From NCBI GenBank assembly GCA_026005135.1, contig BPKM01000002.1:62001-126000 (forward strand): DNA of 64,000 nucleotides, read 5' to 3'. The position numbers were made by a program, and so were the translations under genes. Within the stretch, counting starts at the first letter, position 1. The number at the start of each line of letters is the position of its first letter. The notes beneath the pieces were generated by a model. The model saw only the letters and a list, made by a program, of their open reading frames with translations. It had not been told where the DNA came from and searched no databases. This DNA is from Leptospiraceae bacterium (GTDB lineage: Bacteria > Spirochaetota > Leptospiria > Leptospirales > Leptonemataceae). Positions 34,650 through 43,410 of this stretch are shown here, piece after piece.

Positions 34650-36464
34650 ATGAAGATTATCTTTCCCATAACCTTAGAAGAATTAAAAGAAATAAAATTC
34701 TGCGATATATCTTATAATAAAAATAAATTTTTCTGGATTGTTTTCGAAAATCCAGTACAAAAAATCATACTAAAAAACACTTCTTCTATAGAATCTATTC
34801 TTCATCAAATCAATACATTTTTTAACATTTTAGAAACATCACAATATTATTTTGCTGGTTTTTTTTCTTATGAATTAGGCTATTATTTATTATCTATAAA
34901 TCAAAATCAAAACAAAACTATTTTTAAAGACTTTCCTTTAATTTATGGAGGTTTTTTTTCTTCGTATAAAATATACGAAGATTATTTCGAATTAATTTCT
35001 GATTATAAACTAAAAGAAAATTATATAAATCACTTTCAGATTCTTGAATCTTATAAAAATTATAAAAAGAATATTATTAAAATCAAAAATTTAATAAAAA
35101 GGGGAAATGTTTATCAGATCAATTATACGTTTCCCATAAAAGTTCATCTATATGGAAATATTTATAAATTATTTTATCTATTAGGGAAGATGCAGATATC
35201 AGATAAATCGGCAATGATTATAGATAAGGATTTTTATATTTTATCATTATCTCCAGAGTTATTTTTTTATCAAAATGATGAACATATTATTTTAAAGCCA
35301 ATGAAAGGTACTTATAAAAAATCCAGTTCTTTAAGAGAGATAATAAAAGGGATTCAATATTTAAAAAATTCTTCTAAGGAAAAATCAGAAAATGCAATGA
35401 TAGTTGATTTAATAAGAAATGATTTAGGAAGAATTTCTAAAATAGGAACAGTAAAAATCGAAAATCTATATAAAATAGAAATATACGAAACCATTATACA
35501 GATGATCTCTGAAATATCTTCGTTATTACAATATTCGCCAAAAACAAAACTTTTCTGGCAATCCTTATTTCCTTCTGGTTCAGTTACAGGGGCTCCTAAA
35601 ATCAGCGCAATGAGATTTATTGAACAATTAGAAACTTACAAAAGAAATGTATATACTGGTTCTATTGGCTGGATAATTAATCATACATCTAAATTTAATG
35701 TGGCAATAAGAACTCTTATTGGTAAAAAAAATACAGCTTATTATTATACAGGTAGTGGTATTACTTATGATTCTAATCCTAAAAAAGAATTTATGGAATG
35801 CATCAACAAAGCGAAACTGTTAAAACAATTACAAAAAGAATTAAAACCAGATTATATCTTTACTACAATGAAGTATTCAGGTGGCATTATCTATTTCGAA
35901 AAATCTCACATACAACGTCTTATCAATACAAAAAATTTTTTTCAGTTCCCTATAAAAGAACAAAAAATTATAAATGCCTTTAGTCGATTAAAAAAACATT
36001 TAGAAAAAATTTCCTATCCTATACGTATTCATTTTCGAATTTATAAAAATGGCAAAATTTATATAAAATTAAACAAACTTAATTATAAAAAAAATATTAA
36101 AATATGCTTATCAAACAAAAAAATTAATCCAGAGAATATTTTTTTATATTTTAAAACTTCTAATAGGGAAATTTATACAAAAGAATTCGATTTTTATAAA
36201 AAACTTGGTTATGAGGAAGTTCTTTTCCAGAATAAAGAAGGATTTATAACAGAAGGAAGTTTTACTAATATTATTATAAAAATTAAAAATGAATTTTATA
36301 CTCCCCCAAAAGAGGCTGGAATTTTAAATGGGATTTTAAGACAAAAATTGATTCAAAAAGGAAGAGTAAAAGAAAAAAACATCACTTTAGTAGAATTAAA
36401 AGAAGCTAATCAGATTTATCTTATCAATAGTGTTAGAGGCATTATAAAAGGGTATTTAACATAG
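34650..36464 (+). CDS. pabBC: Aminodeoxychorismate synthase component I fused to aminodeoxychorismate lyase
   Basis: A 604-residue fusion for p-aminobenzoate in folate synthesis. The chorismate-binding domain (about 125-390) has GNVYQINYTFP, MIVDLIRNDLGRI, FPSGSVTGAPK near 308 and NVAIRTL. A class IV PLP aminotransferase domain follows (about 405-604), with the likely PLP lysine in YFKTSNREIY near 502 and EGFITEGSFTNI. PPKEAGILNG also fits. The pabB-pabC fusion is common in bacteria lacking separate genes. The glutamine amidotransferase PabA must lie elsewhere. It is convergent with the following small gene. Confidence 0.93.
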   Translation: MKIIFPITLEELKEIKFCDISYNKNKFFWIVFENPVQKIILKNTSSIESILHQINTFFNILETSQYYFAGFFSYELGYYLLSINQNQNKTIFKDFPLIYGGFFSSYKIYEDYFELISDYKLKENYINHFQILESYKNYKKNIIKIKNLIKRGNVYQINYTFPIKVHLYGNIYKLFYLLGKMQISDKSAMIIDKDFYILSLSPELFFYQNDEHIILKPMKGTYKKSSSLREIIKGIQYLKNSSKEKSENAMIVDLIRNDLGRISKIGTVKIENLYKIEIYETIIQMISEISSLLQYSPKTKLFWQSLFPSGSVTGAPKISAMRFIEQLETYKRNVYTGSIGWIINHTSKFNVAIRTLIGKKNTAYYYTGSGITYDSNPKKEFMECINKAKLLKQLQKELKPDYIFTTMKYSGGIIYFEKSHIQRLINTKNFFQFPIKEQKIINAFSRLKKHLEKISYPIRIHFRIYKNGKIYIKLNKLNYKKNIKICLSNKKINPENIFLYFKTSNREIYTKEFDFYKKLGYEEVLFQNKEGFITEGSFTNIIIKIKNEFYTPPKEAGILNGILRQKLIQKGRVKEKNITLVELKEANQIYLINSVRGIIKGYLT

Positions 36465-36740
36465 TTATTTATCAACAATAACTTTGATCATTTTTTTTGT
36501 TTTCCATGGTCTATAAGGTGCTAATGCTTGCATTCTTTTTTCTGGCACGAAAAAGATTCTATCACCATATTTTACTAATATTCCTTTATAATGAGCATAT
36601 TTTGTTCTATGATCAACCAATCCAATTTCCTCCACATCATTCCAGTTTTCACATGTTTTTAATGTAGGTATATGTCTTAAATGCAATTCTCGTATTGTTC
36701 CGTCTTGAACGGAATCTTTTAAAATTTTTTCCCATTGCAT
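36465..36740 (-). CDS. Small conserved-looking hypothetical protein
   Basis: A 91-residue soluble protein with no signal or membrane segment. It has HLRHIPTLKTCENW, HRTKYAHYKGILVKYGD and a basic C-terminus, APYRPWKTKKMIKVIVDK. It begins 28 bases after gcvPB's upstream neighbour region but reads on the same strand downstream of gcvPB, so it may be the last gene of the gcv operon. I do not recognise a family. Confidence 0.6.
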   Translation of the reverse strand: MQWEKILKDSVQDGTIRELHLRHIPTLKTCENWNDVEEIGLVDHRTKYAHYKGILVKYGDRIFFVPEKRMQALAPYRPWKTKKMIKVIVDK

Positions 36741-36767
36741 ACCAATAAACTATATAATAGTTATCGG

Positions 36768-38243
36768 TTATTTTGTAAAGTAATTTAATATTGGATTTCT
36801 TGCAATTTCTGCTTCATCAATTTTCTGAACAAAAGCATTATGAGGAGAATCTTTAAGAGCTTCTTCTTTATTTTCCATACGAGTTATAATATCCTTAATC
36901 GCATTAGTAAAAGCTAAAATTGTATCTGGACTTTCTGTTTCTGTTGGTTCAATCATAATTGCACCAGGAACTATTAAAGGAAAATAAACAGTTGGAGGAT
37001 GGAAGCCATAATCAATTAATGTTTTAGCTAAATGAATTGTTTCATATCCTAATTTTTTTAATGTTGAATGAGAAAAAACAACTTCGTGCATAGAAGGATT
37101 TTCAGATGCTACTTTTAAGACATTTTCCAGCTCTCTTCTTATTAGATTTGCATTTAAAACAGAATGTTCAGCAATTTTATGAATTTCATTACCCCAACTT
37201 AATATATATGTTAAAGCACGAATCATCATTCCTATATGACCAATCCCTGCTTTTACTCTACCAATACTTTTTTCTGGTGTGTAAAAATAATATTGGTTCT
37301 TTTCTTTATCCCATTCTACAATAGGTCCGGGTAGAAAATCTTTAAGCCTTTCACTAACCACAACTGCTCCAGCTCCAGGTCCACCACCTCCATGAGGAGT
37401 ACTGAAAGTCTTATGTAAATTTAAATGAGATACATCAATTCCCATTTTAGATAAAGATATTTTTCCGATAATTGCATTATAATTAGCACCATCCATATAT
37501 AATAAAGCATCATTTTGATGTAATAGATCAGAAATTTCTTTAATTTGGGCTTCGAAAACGCCAAGAGTATTGGGATTGGTAATCATTAAAGCTGCAATAT
37601 TATCGTTTAAAGATGATTTAAATAAATCTAAATCTAACATTCCTTCTTTAGTTGATTTTAATTCTTTTACTTTATAACCAGCAAAAGTACAGGTAGCTGG
37701 ATTTGTTCCATGAGCACTATCTGGAATTAAAATTGTATCTTTTTTTGTATTTCCGCGCGCTTGATGATAGGCACGAATTAGAAATATGCCTGTTAATTCT
37801 CCATGAGCACCAGCTGCTGGTTGTAAAGTAACAGCTGGCATATCTGTTAATATTTTAATGAAATTTTGTAATTCATAAATCAATTTTAATAAGGGTTGAA
37901 TATATTTTTGCTGTAATGAAGGATGAAGATTTAAAAAATATTTATGATTTGCAATCTCTTCGTTAATACGTGGATTATATTTCATTGTACAGGAACCAAG
38001 CGGATAAAAACCTAAATCAATACCATAGTTCCAGGTTGATAAACGGGTAAAATGCCTTACTACTTCGGGTTCCGATACTTCTGGTAAATTGAAATCTTTT
38101 CGAATAATTTCTTCTTTTAAATCCAACTGGATATCTTCTAAATCACTATTATCAATAGTAAAACCTACTTTACCAGCTTCTGAATGTTCAAATATTAATG
38201 GTTCTTCGAATAGTTGTGCATTTCGTGTTTGTTTGATTTTCAT
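36768..38243 (-). CDS. gcvPB: Glycine dehydrogenase (decarboxylating) subunit 2
   Basis: The C-terminal half of the glycine cleavage P protein, which binds PLP and decarboxylates glycine, passing the aminomethyl group to GcvH. The PLP lysine is K278 in NLHKTFSTPHGGGG. PDSAHGTNPA and YMDGANYNA are conserved. The start at 38243 (MKIKQTRNAQ) is preferred since AAGGAT precedes it and it clears the gcvPA stop; an in-frame start 30 bases upstream also exists. It works as a heterotetramer with GcvPA. Confidence 0.94.
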   Translation of the reverse strand: MKIKQTRNAQLFEEPLIFEHSEAGKVGFTIDNSDLEDIQLDLKEEIIRKDFNLPEVSEPEVVRHFTRLSTWNYGIDLGFYPLGSCTMKYNPRINEEIANHKYFLNLHPSLQQKYIQPLLKLIYELQNFIKILTDMPAVTLQPAAGAHGELTGIFLIRAYHQARGNTKKDTILIPDSAHGTNPATCTFAGYKVKELKSTKEGMLDLDLFKSSLNDNIAALMITNPNTLGVFEAQIKEISDLLHQNDALLYMDGANYNAIIGKISLSKMGIDVSHLNLHKTFSTPHGGGGPGAGAVVVSERLKDFLPGPIVEWDKEKNQYYFYTPEKSIGRVKAGIGHIGMMIRALTYILSWGNEIHKIAEHSVLNANLIRRELENVLKVASENPSMHEVVFSHSTLKKLGYETIHLAKTLIDYGFHPPTVYFPLIVPGAIMIEPTETESPDTILAFTNAIKDIITRMENKEEALKDSPHNAFVQKIDEAEIARNPILNYFTK

Positions 38244-38253
38244 AACGTTATCC

Positions 38254-39600
38254 TTACTTACAGGCTGCAACAAGGGATTGTTTCCATTTTTCTATATCTT
38301 GTTTTGTCATTGTTTCGTTAAAACTTGCTAAAATATGATTTTCATCAATAATAGTACCAACAGCTATATTCTGAGATTCTAAAACACGTTCAAAAATTTT
38401 ATCTGATGATATAGGAGTTTTTAAATAAATTTCGTTAAAAACAGGAGATTCTGGATAAACAATTTTTATCTCCATTTGATTTTTTAATAATTCTTTTGCA
38501 AATTGAGTTAATTTAGCACATCTTAAAGCAATAGATTTTAAGCCATTTTTACCTACAAGGCTTAAATAGATCGTTGCTCTTAACGCCATCAAACCTTGAT
38601 TTGTACAAATATTAGAAGTTGCTTTTTCTCTTTTTATGTGTTGTTCTCTTGCTGATAATGTAACAACAAAAGCTCTATGATTATTTTTATCTTTTCCCAT
38701 TCCAATTAAACGTCCGGGCATATTTCTTACGAATTCTTTTTTAGCTCCTAAAAATCCTAACCAGGGACCGCCAAAATTTAAAGGTATTCCAAATGATTGT
38801 GCCTCTCCACAAACAATATCAGCATATTTACCAGGTGGTTCTATTAAACCAAAACTCATTGCTTCCAATACACTTACAATTAATAATAAATTATTTTGTT
38901 TTGCTACTTCTGAAATTTGTTTTATATCTTCTATAATACCAAAAGCGTTAGGAGATTGTATTACAATAGCAGATAAATTATCTTTTTGATTTTCAATTTT
39001 ATTTTTTAAATCACTTATATCAATTTGTCCTTTTTCATTATAAGAAATAAGTTCAAATTCAAAAGGACCATATTCAGAATAGGTTTTAATTGTTTCTAAA
39101 TATTCTTTATGAAAAAGCGAAGACACTAAAACTTTATATTTTTTTTGTATTCTACAAGCCATCAAAATCGCTTCAGTTGTAGCAGTAGAACCATCATATA
39201 AAGAAGCATTCGAAATATCAGTTCCCATTAGTTCAGCCATCATAGTTTGATATTCAAACATTGCCTGTAATGTCCCTTGACTGACTTCTGGTTGATAGGG
39301 AGTATAAGCTGTTAAAAATTCTCCTCTGGAAATTAAAGGATCAATAATAGAAGGTATTTCGTGTATATGACCATTACCACCCATAAAATTATAATGGGGA
39401 GGAATATTTAAAGGATTAGCATTTATAGTTTCTTCGATATATCTTCGTATTTGATATTCTGATTTAGGATTTTCTAATTCTTTTGAAGTATTTTTAAAAT
39501 AATAATCAGGTATATGTGTAAATAATTCCTCTAAATGATTTTTATTAAGAGATTTTAATATTTCATCAACTTTTGATGGCGATATAGGTAAATACTTCAT
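38254..39600 (-). CDS. gcvPA: Glycine dehydrogenase (decarboxylating) subunit 1
   Basis: The 448-residue N-terminal half of the P protein. IPSIIDPLISRGEFLTAYTPYQPE, the family SQG, NASLYDGSTATTEAILMACR and GKDKNNHRAFVVTLSAREQHIKREKA region are typical, together with CTNQGLMALRA. It lies between gcvH (25 bases) and gcvPB (10 bases) in one operon. The split P protein is usual in Firmicutes, Thermotoga and archaea; proteobacteria have one fused gene. AAAGGAAT precedes the ATG. Confidence 0.94.
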   Translation of the reverse strand: MKYLPISPSKVDEILKSLNKNHLEELFTHIPDYYFKNTSKELENPKSEYQIRRYIEETINANPLNIPPHYNFMGGNGHIHEIPSIIDPLISRGEFLTAYTPYQPEVSQGTLQAMFEYQTMMAELMGTDISNASLYDGSTATTEAILMACRIQKKYKVLVSSLFHKEYLETIKTYSEYGPFEFELISYNEKGQIDISDLKNKIENQKDNLSAIVIQSPNAFGIIEDIKQISEVAKQNNLLLIVSVLEAMSFGLIEPPGKYADIVCGEAQSFGIPLNFGGPWLGFLGAKKEFVRNMPGRLIGMGKDKNNHRAFVVTLSAREQHIKREKATSNICTNQGLMALRATIYLSLVGKNGLKSIALRCAKLTQFAKELLKNQMEIKIVYPESPVFNEIYLKTPISSDKIFERVLESQNIAVGTIIDENHILASFNETMTKQDIEKWKQSLVAACK

Positions 39601-39625
39601 TTGTATATTCCTTTATTTATTTTTG

Positions 39626-40021
39626 TTATTCTTCTTGTTCTAAGGTTTCTATATATTTTTTATATTCTTCTGCTGACATTAGTTGATTTAAATCTTCTTT
39701 ATTAATTTCCTTTAATTTTATAATCCAGCTACCATAAGGATCCTGATTGATTTTTTCTGGAGAATTTATAACTTCTTCGTTTTTTTCTGTAATTGTTCCA
39801 CTTACAGGGGAATAAATATCTTCTGCTGCTTTTACAGACTCTATTGTACCACAGGATTCACCAGCTTCGACTTTTTCTCCTATATCTTTTGTTTCTAAAT
39901 ATACGATATCTCCTAAGGAATGTTGTGCAAAATCTGTAATACCAATAATTGCAATATCTCCTTCGATTTTAACCCATTCATGTTGTTTACTGTATTTTAA
40001 ATCTTCTAAAACGAGACTCAT
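39626..40021 (-). CDS. gcvH: Glycine cleavage system H protein
   Basis: A 131-residue lipoyl carrier. The lipoylated lysine is K64 in ESVKAAEDIYSP. YSKQHEWVKIEGD and SLGDIVYLE are standard. The start at 40021 (MSLVLEDLKYS) is preferred over one three codons upstream. It heads the gcvH-gcvPA-gcvPB operon. The T protein gene (gcvT) is not in this window. Confidence 0.95.
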   Translation of the reverse strand: MSLVLEDLKYSKQHEWVKIEGDIAIIGITDFAQHSLGDIVYLETKDIGEKVEAGESCGTIESVKAAEDIYSPVSGTITEKNEEVINSPEKINQDPYGSWIIKLKEINKEDLNQLMSAEEYKKYIETLEQEE

Positions 40022-40152
40022 AAAATACAAATTTTTTAATAATAGTTTTTTGTAAATTGAATATTAATTTAAGAATTTTGTTGTTTAAGAATTGATTTAT
40101 ATTTAAAATTAAGAAAAATCTTATGAAAATAGCTAAAATTTCTTTTAAAGTA

Positions 40153-40169
40153 ATTCCTTATAAAGGAAT
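40153..40169. promoter_or_regulatory. Palindrome upstream of the MNT/HEPN pair
   Basis: ATTCCTT and AAGGAAT form a perfect 7-base inverted repeat around ATA, 51 bases before the nucleotidyltransferase ATG. Such operons are often autoregulated, so this may be an operator; it lies between divergent gcvH and the pair. Confidence 0.3.
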
Positions 40170-40220
40170 GTCATTATAAAAAAATCTGTTGAAAATTTTT
40201 ATAAAAGATTTATTTTAGAA

Positions 40221-40715
40221 ATGATGAATTTAAAACAAAAAGTAAAATATATATTAGATCATCTTAAAGATATAACAATACAATATTATAAAGAAAATCT
40301 AATTTCTCTTATAATTTTTGGTTCGGTTGGAAGAGGAACATTTCGAGAAGATTCAGATATTGATATTTTAATAATTGCAAACAATCTACCCGATGGCCGT
40401 TTAAAAAGAGTTGAACAATTCCACTCTGTTGAAATACAAATTGAAAATTTATTAAATCAATATAATTTAAAACAGATGTATCTATCACCTATTTTTAAAA
40501 CACCTATGGAAGCGCAAAAGGGAAGTCCTTTATTTTTAGATATGATAGAAGATAGCATTATTTTATATGATAAAAATAATTTTTTTCGTTCTATTTTACA
40601 TCAATTACAATCAAATTTAAATAAATTAGGAGCTAAAAGAATATATAAAGGTAACATCTGGTATTGGAATTTAAAACAGGATTATAAATTTGGAGAAGAA
40701 ATTAAATTATTATGA
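40221..40715 (+). CDS. MNT-type nucleotidyltransferase (putative antitoxin)
   Basis: A 164-residue minimal nucleotidyltransferase. FGSVGRGTFREDSDIDILII at 33-52 supplies the G-S motif and the D46-x-D48 metal pair. In HEPN/MNT modules this protein adds AMP to, or otherwise neutralises, the HEPN toxin. The stop overlaps the HEPN gene start by four bases, the classic arrangement. The length is a little more than the shortest family members, with a helical C-terminal tail. Confidence 0.82.
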   Translation: MMNLKQKVKYILDHLKDITIQYYKENLISLIIFGSVGRGTFREDSDIDILIIANNLPDGRLKRVEQFHSVEIQIENLLNQYNLKQMYLSPIFKTPMEAQKGSPLFLDMIEDSIILYDKNNFFRSILHQLQSNLNKLGAKRIYKGNIWYWNLKQDYKFGEEIKLL

Positions 40716-41125
40716 CAAATTCAGATTTAGCAAAAAGTTATTTTATAAAAATTAAAACACGTTTAAAAGTTTTATATATATTATTCGAAGATAAAGATTA
40801 TTCAGATGTGGTAAGAGAAAGTCAAGAATTAGTTGAACTGGCTTTAAAAGGATTATTAAGATATGCAGGAATAGAACCACCTAAAATTCATGATGTGGGA
40901 AATTTATTAATAGAATATAAAGACAGATTTGATTTAAATATTCAAAAAAATGTAGAAACTTTAGCAACAATTTCCAAAAGATTAAGAAAAGAGCGAGAAT
41001 TATCTTTTTATGGGGATATTGATTTTATACCCACAGAAAGTTATACAGAAGAAGATGCAAAAAAATGTATAGAAGATGCTGAATTTGTTTATAATACAAT
41101 TAAACATATATTTGAAAATACATAA
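40712..41125 (+). CDS. HEPN-domain protein (putative toxin partner)
   Basis: A 137-residue helical HEPN protein. VVRESQELVELALKGLLRYAG followed by EPPKIHDVGNLLIEY matches HEPN proteins paired with MNT transferases. A catalytic R-x4-6-H pair is not obvious near the C-terminus (RKERELSFYGD), so RNase activity is uncertain. It is coupled to the preceding MNT gene. It could be a toxin-antitoxin or antiphage module, or a retired one. Confidence 0.78.
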   Translation: MTNSDLAKSYFIKIKTRLKVLYILFEDKDYSDVVRESQELVELALKGLLRYAGIEPPKIHDVGNLLIEYKDRFDLNIQKNVETLATISKRLRKERELSFYGDIDFIPTESYTEEDAKKCIEDAEFVYNTIKHIFENT

Positions 41126-41152
41126 TTTATTAGTTTGATTTAAAATTATTGA

Positions 41153-41785
41153 TTGATATATCAGTCAAAATTTTATGGCTATATGATATCGTATATGGAT
41201 TCAAAAAAAGATTTGCAGATTTCCCCCAGTAAATATGGACAGGATTGGCATCACAAACATTGTTTTGGTTGTGGTACAGAAAATCCTTATGGATTAAAAG
41301 CAGATTTTACATTTAATGAAGAAACAGGTGAAGTTTTTTTTGAATATATAATTCGTTCTGAATACGTAGGAGCACCTGGATATTCTCATGGAGGAATATT
41401 AGCATCTCTATTAGATGAAGCTCAGGGTTGTTTATGTTTTCATGTAGGCCATGTAGTAATGACCGAAAAATTACATATGAACTACCATAAAGCTGTTCCC
41501 TTAAATACACCTATATATATTAGAGCATGGTTAACTGCTGTAAGAAAAAGAAGACTCTATACAAGAGGAATAATTTATACTATTGATCCAGAAACAAAAA
41601 AAGAAGAATTGCATGTTAGTTCCAGTGCCAGCTGGTATGTCTTACCAGAAAGAATACAAAAAAGAATCTTCCAGACTGATATGTCAGAAGAAAAACTTGA
41701 AAAACAAAGAAAAATGTTAGAATTAAACCGTAAAAGAGCAAGAGAAATTCGTATTAGATTAAGACAACAAAATAAAAAAAGTTAA
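41153..41785 (+). CDS. PaaI-like hotdog thioesterase
   Basis: A 210-residue hotdog-fold protein. HCFGCGTENPYGLKA near 39-53 is a typical start for this acyl-CoA thioesterase group, and GYSHGGILASLLDEAQG near 82-98 is the active-site helix with HGG and the acidic residue. The remainder is the second beta sheet, then a basic helical tail QRKMLELNRKRARE. The start is uncertain; 41195 (MDSKKDLQIS) is also plausible. The substrate is unknown. It is followed by a terminator located inside the end of the convergent fmdB-like gene. Confidence 0.8.
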   Translation: MIYQSKFYGYMISYMDSKKDLQISPSKYGQDWHHKHCFGCGTENPYGLKADFTFNEETGEVFFEYIIRSEYVGAPGYSHGGILASLLDEAQGCLCFHVGHVVMTEKLHMNYHKAVPLNTPIYIRAWLTAVRKRRLYTRGIIYTIDPETKKEELHVSSSASWYVLPERIQKRIFQTDMSEEKLEKQRKMLELNRKRAREIRIRLRQQNKKS

Positions 41786-41789
41786 TACA

Positions 41790-42050
41790 TTATGCGGAGC
41801 TTTTTGCTTCCGCTTTTTGATTATTTGTATTTTGTGTATTAGAATTATTTTTTGAATTATTATTAGAATTTTTCTTATAATCTGTCACATAAAAACCACT
41901 ACCTTTAAAAACTATTCCTGCACCACCACCTATTAATCTTTCTACTTCTCCCTGACATTCTGGACAAATTTTATCTGGTTCCGCTGTAATACTTTGTAAT
42001 TTATCGTATTTATGACCACAGGATTTACATTGATATGTATATGTTGGCAT
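41790..42050 (-). CDS. FmdB-family zinc ribbon protein
   Basis: An 86-residue protein. MPTYTYQCKSCGHKYD and ICPECQGEVERLIGG carry the two CxxC pairs of the FmdB/CxxC_CXXC_SSSS regulatory zinc ribbon. FKGSGFYVTDYK completes the family signature. The Asn/Ser-rich tail is low-complexity. The role is unclear, possibly regulatory. The terminator hairpin of the opposing thioesterase gene lies in its last codons. Confidence 0.9.
   Translation of the reverse strand: MPTYTYQCKSCGHKYDKLQSITAEPDKICPECQGEVERLIGGGAGIVFKGSGFYVTDYKKNSNNNSKNNSNTQNTNNQKAEAKSSA
41793..41817 (+). terminator. Terminator of the thioesterase gene, inside the fmdB-like 3' end
   Basis: GCGGAGC and GCTTCCGC pair (one bulge) around a TTTTT loop and are followed by TTTTT, eight bases after the thioesterase stop. 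The hairpin is built into the last codons of the opposing gene. Confidence 0.65.
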
Positions 42051-42110
42051 ATAGCCATTTTTTTATATGTTCGTTTATGGTCAACTATAATTATTTTGAT
42101 AAAAAAGCAT

Positions 42111-42232
42111 TTAAAAATATAGTTAATTTGGAAGCTCCTGAGGGATATAAAGGTGCTTATTTTATTTCTTAGTATTAATAGATTTATTTTTAATTCATTC
42201 TGAAGTTCTAACCGTAATTAATAAAAAATAAA
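42111..42232. repeat. Left 122-bp direct repeat flanking the IS30 remnant
   Basis: This starts TTAAAAATATAG, includes GGAAGCTCCTGAGGG, and ends AATAAAAAATAAA. It recurs at 42899-43021 with one inserted base and one substitution. Confidence 0.9.
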
Positions 42233-42898
42233 TTATATTTATTTTTATCAGAGAGTAATGGGATGGAATCTCGTTCAATATTTGCGAAGAGGAGGAAAAA
42301 AATACCGAAAAAACTGGCGGAAAATAAGGAAAAATAGAGATAATTTAGACATTTGGACAATACAACAAAGACCAGAAATTCAAACGATGGGACATTGGGA
42401 AGGAGATACCATAGAAGGGAAAAAAGGTTCTGGCTATGTATTTACTTTTGTTGAAAAATTGAGTCGTTATACTATAATGCTTTATGTATCATCAAAAAAG
42501 CTTAAAGAAACAAAAGAAAAAGTTTTGCGAAAATTCAATTCTATTCCAAAAGAAAAACTTTTAAGTATTACTTATGATAATGGAATAGAAATGCTACACA
42601 ATGGTTTATATAAAATCATTCAGGAAATCAAAAATATCAGAGTTTATTTTACTGACCCCGGAAAACCCTATCAAAGAGGTTTAAATGAGAATACCAATGG
42701 ATTAATTAGACAATATTTACCCAAAGGGATAGATTTTAGAAAAACTGAAAATTTAGACAAAATTATACAAGATGTAGAAATAAAATTAAATCATCGTGCA
42801 AGAAAATGCTTGCAATACTATACACCTCATGAAATATTCTTTTCTGTGAAACCAAAGCTATTCCCCATTAAGGTGTTGCACTTGAATTACAATGCGCC
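42233..42898 (+). mobile_element. IS30-family element, 5'-truncated
   Basis: The right end carries GTGTTGCACTTGAATTAC, the typical IS30-type terminal sequence just after the transposase stop region. The left inverted repeat and the 5' part of the gene are missing. Long direct repeats abut both sides. Confidence 0.75.
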
Positions 42899-42902
42899 TT
42901 AA
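42258..42902 (+). pseudogene. IS30-family transposase, N-terminally truncated
   Basis: The remaining 214 residues carry the whole catalytic core: the first aspartate in GHWEGDTIEG, the second in TYDNGIEML and the glutamate in PYQRGLNENTNGLIRQYLPKG. The usual N-terminal helix-turn-helix (about 130-150 residues) is absent, since full IS30 transposases are about 320-380 residues. The piece starts within the basic linker, WNLVQYLRRGGKKYRKNW. Without its DNA-binding domain it is unlikely to transpose itself. Confidence 0.85.
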
Positions 42903-43021
42903 AAATATAGTTTAATTTGGAAGCTCCTGAGGGATATAAAGGTGCTTATTTTATTTCTTAGTATTAATAGATTTATTTTTAATTCATTCTGAAGTTCTAA
43001 CCGCAATTAATAAAAAATAAA
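42899..43021. repeat. Right direct repeat flanking the IS30 remnant
   Basis: A copy of 42111-42232, abutting the IS30 right end at one side and the 98-bp repeat family at the other. Confidence 0.9.
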
Positions 43022-43118
43022 ACCACAGAGGGCACGGAGATTCACAGAGGGTTTGTAAGTTTTATAAAACTTCTCGTTTACTCTTTCTTCGTACTTCTCC
43101 TTGTCTCTCTCCGTGGTT
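43021..43118. repeat. 98-bp repeat, copy 1
   Basis: This begins AACCACAGAGGGCACGGAG and ends CTCTCCGTGGTT, so its ends are inverted and it can fold into a long hairpin. An identical copy follows at 43129. The AACCACAGAGG motif recurs in many bacterial phyla as an extragenic repeat (recalled, not searched). It is much more GC-rich than its surroundings. Confidence 0.92.
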
Positions 43119-43128
43119 AAAATAAATA

Positions 43129-43226
43129 AACCACAGAGGGCACGGAGATTCACAGAGGGTTTGTAAGTTTTATAAAACTTCTCGTTTACTCTTTCTTCGT
43201 ACTTCTCCTTGTCTCTCTCCGTGGTT
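43129..43226. repeat. 98-bp repeat, copy 2
   Basis: Identical to 43021-43118 as read, separated from it by 10 bases. Confidence 0.92.
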
Positions 43227-43236
43227 AAAAAAATAA

Positions 43237-43265
43237 AACCACAGAGGGCACGGAGGACACAGAGG
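43237..43265. repeat. Partial third copy of the repeat family
   Basis: It starts AACCACAGAGGGCACGGAG, then changes to GACACAGAGG and stops. It lacks the right arm. Confidence 0.85.
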
Positions 43266-43410
43266 TTTTTGTCTTAATTTTTGAATTTATAAGCAAAAAA
43301 AACCTTATTGCTATGTATTACATAATAAAAATGTGGTGAAACAAACCAATTTTTCGCGAAATCATACACTATACATAAATTAAGCATTTTTGTTTTTTTT
43401 TAATTTATTA

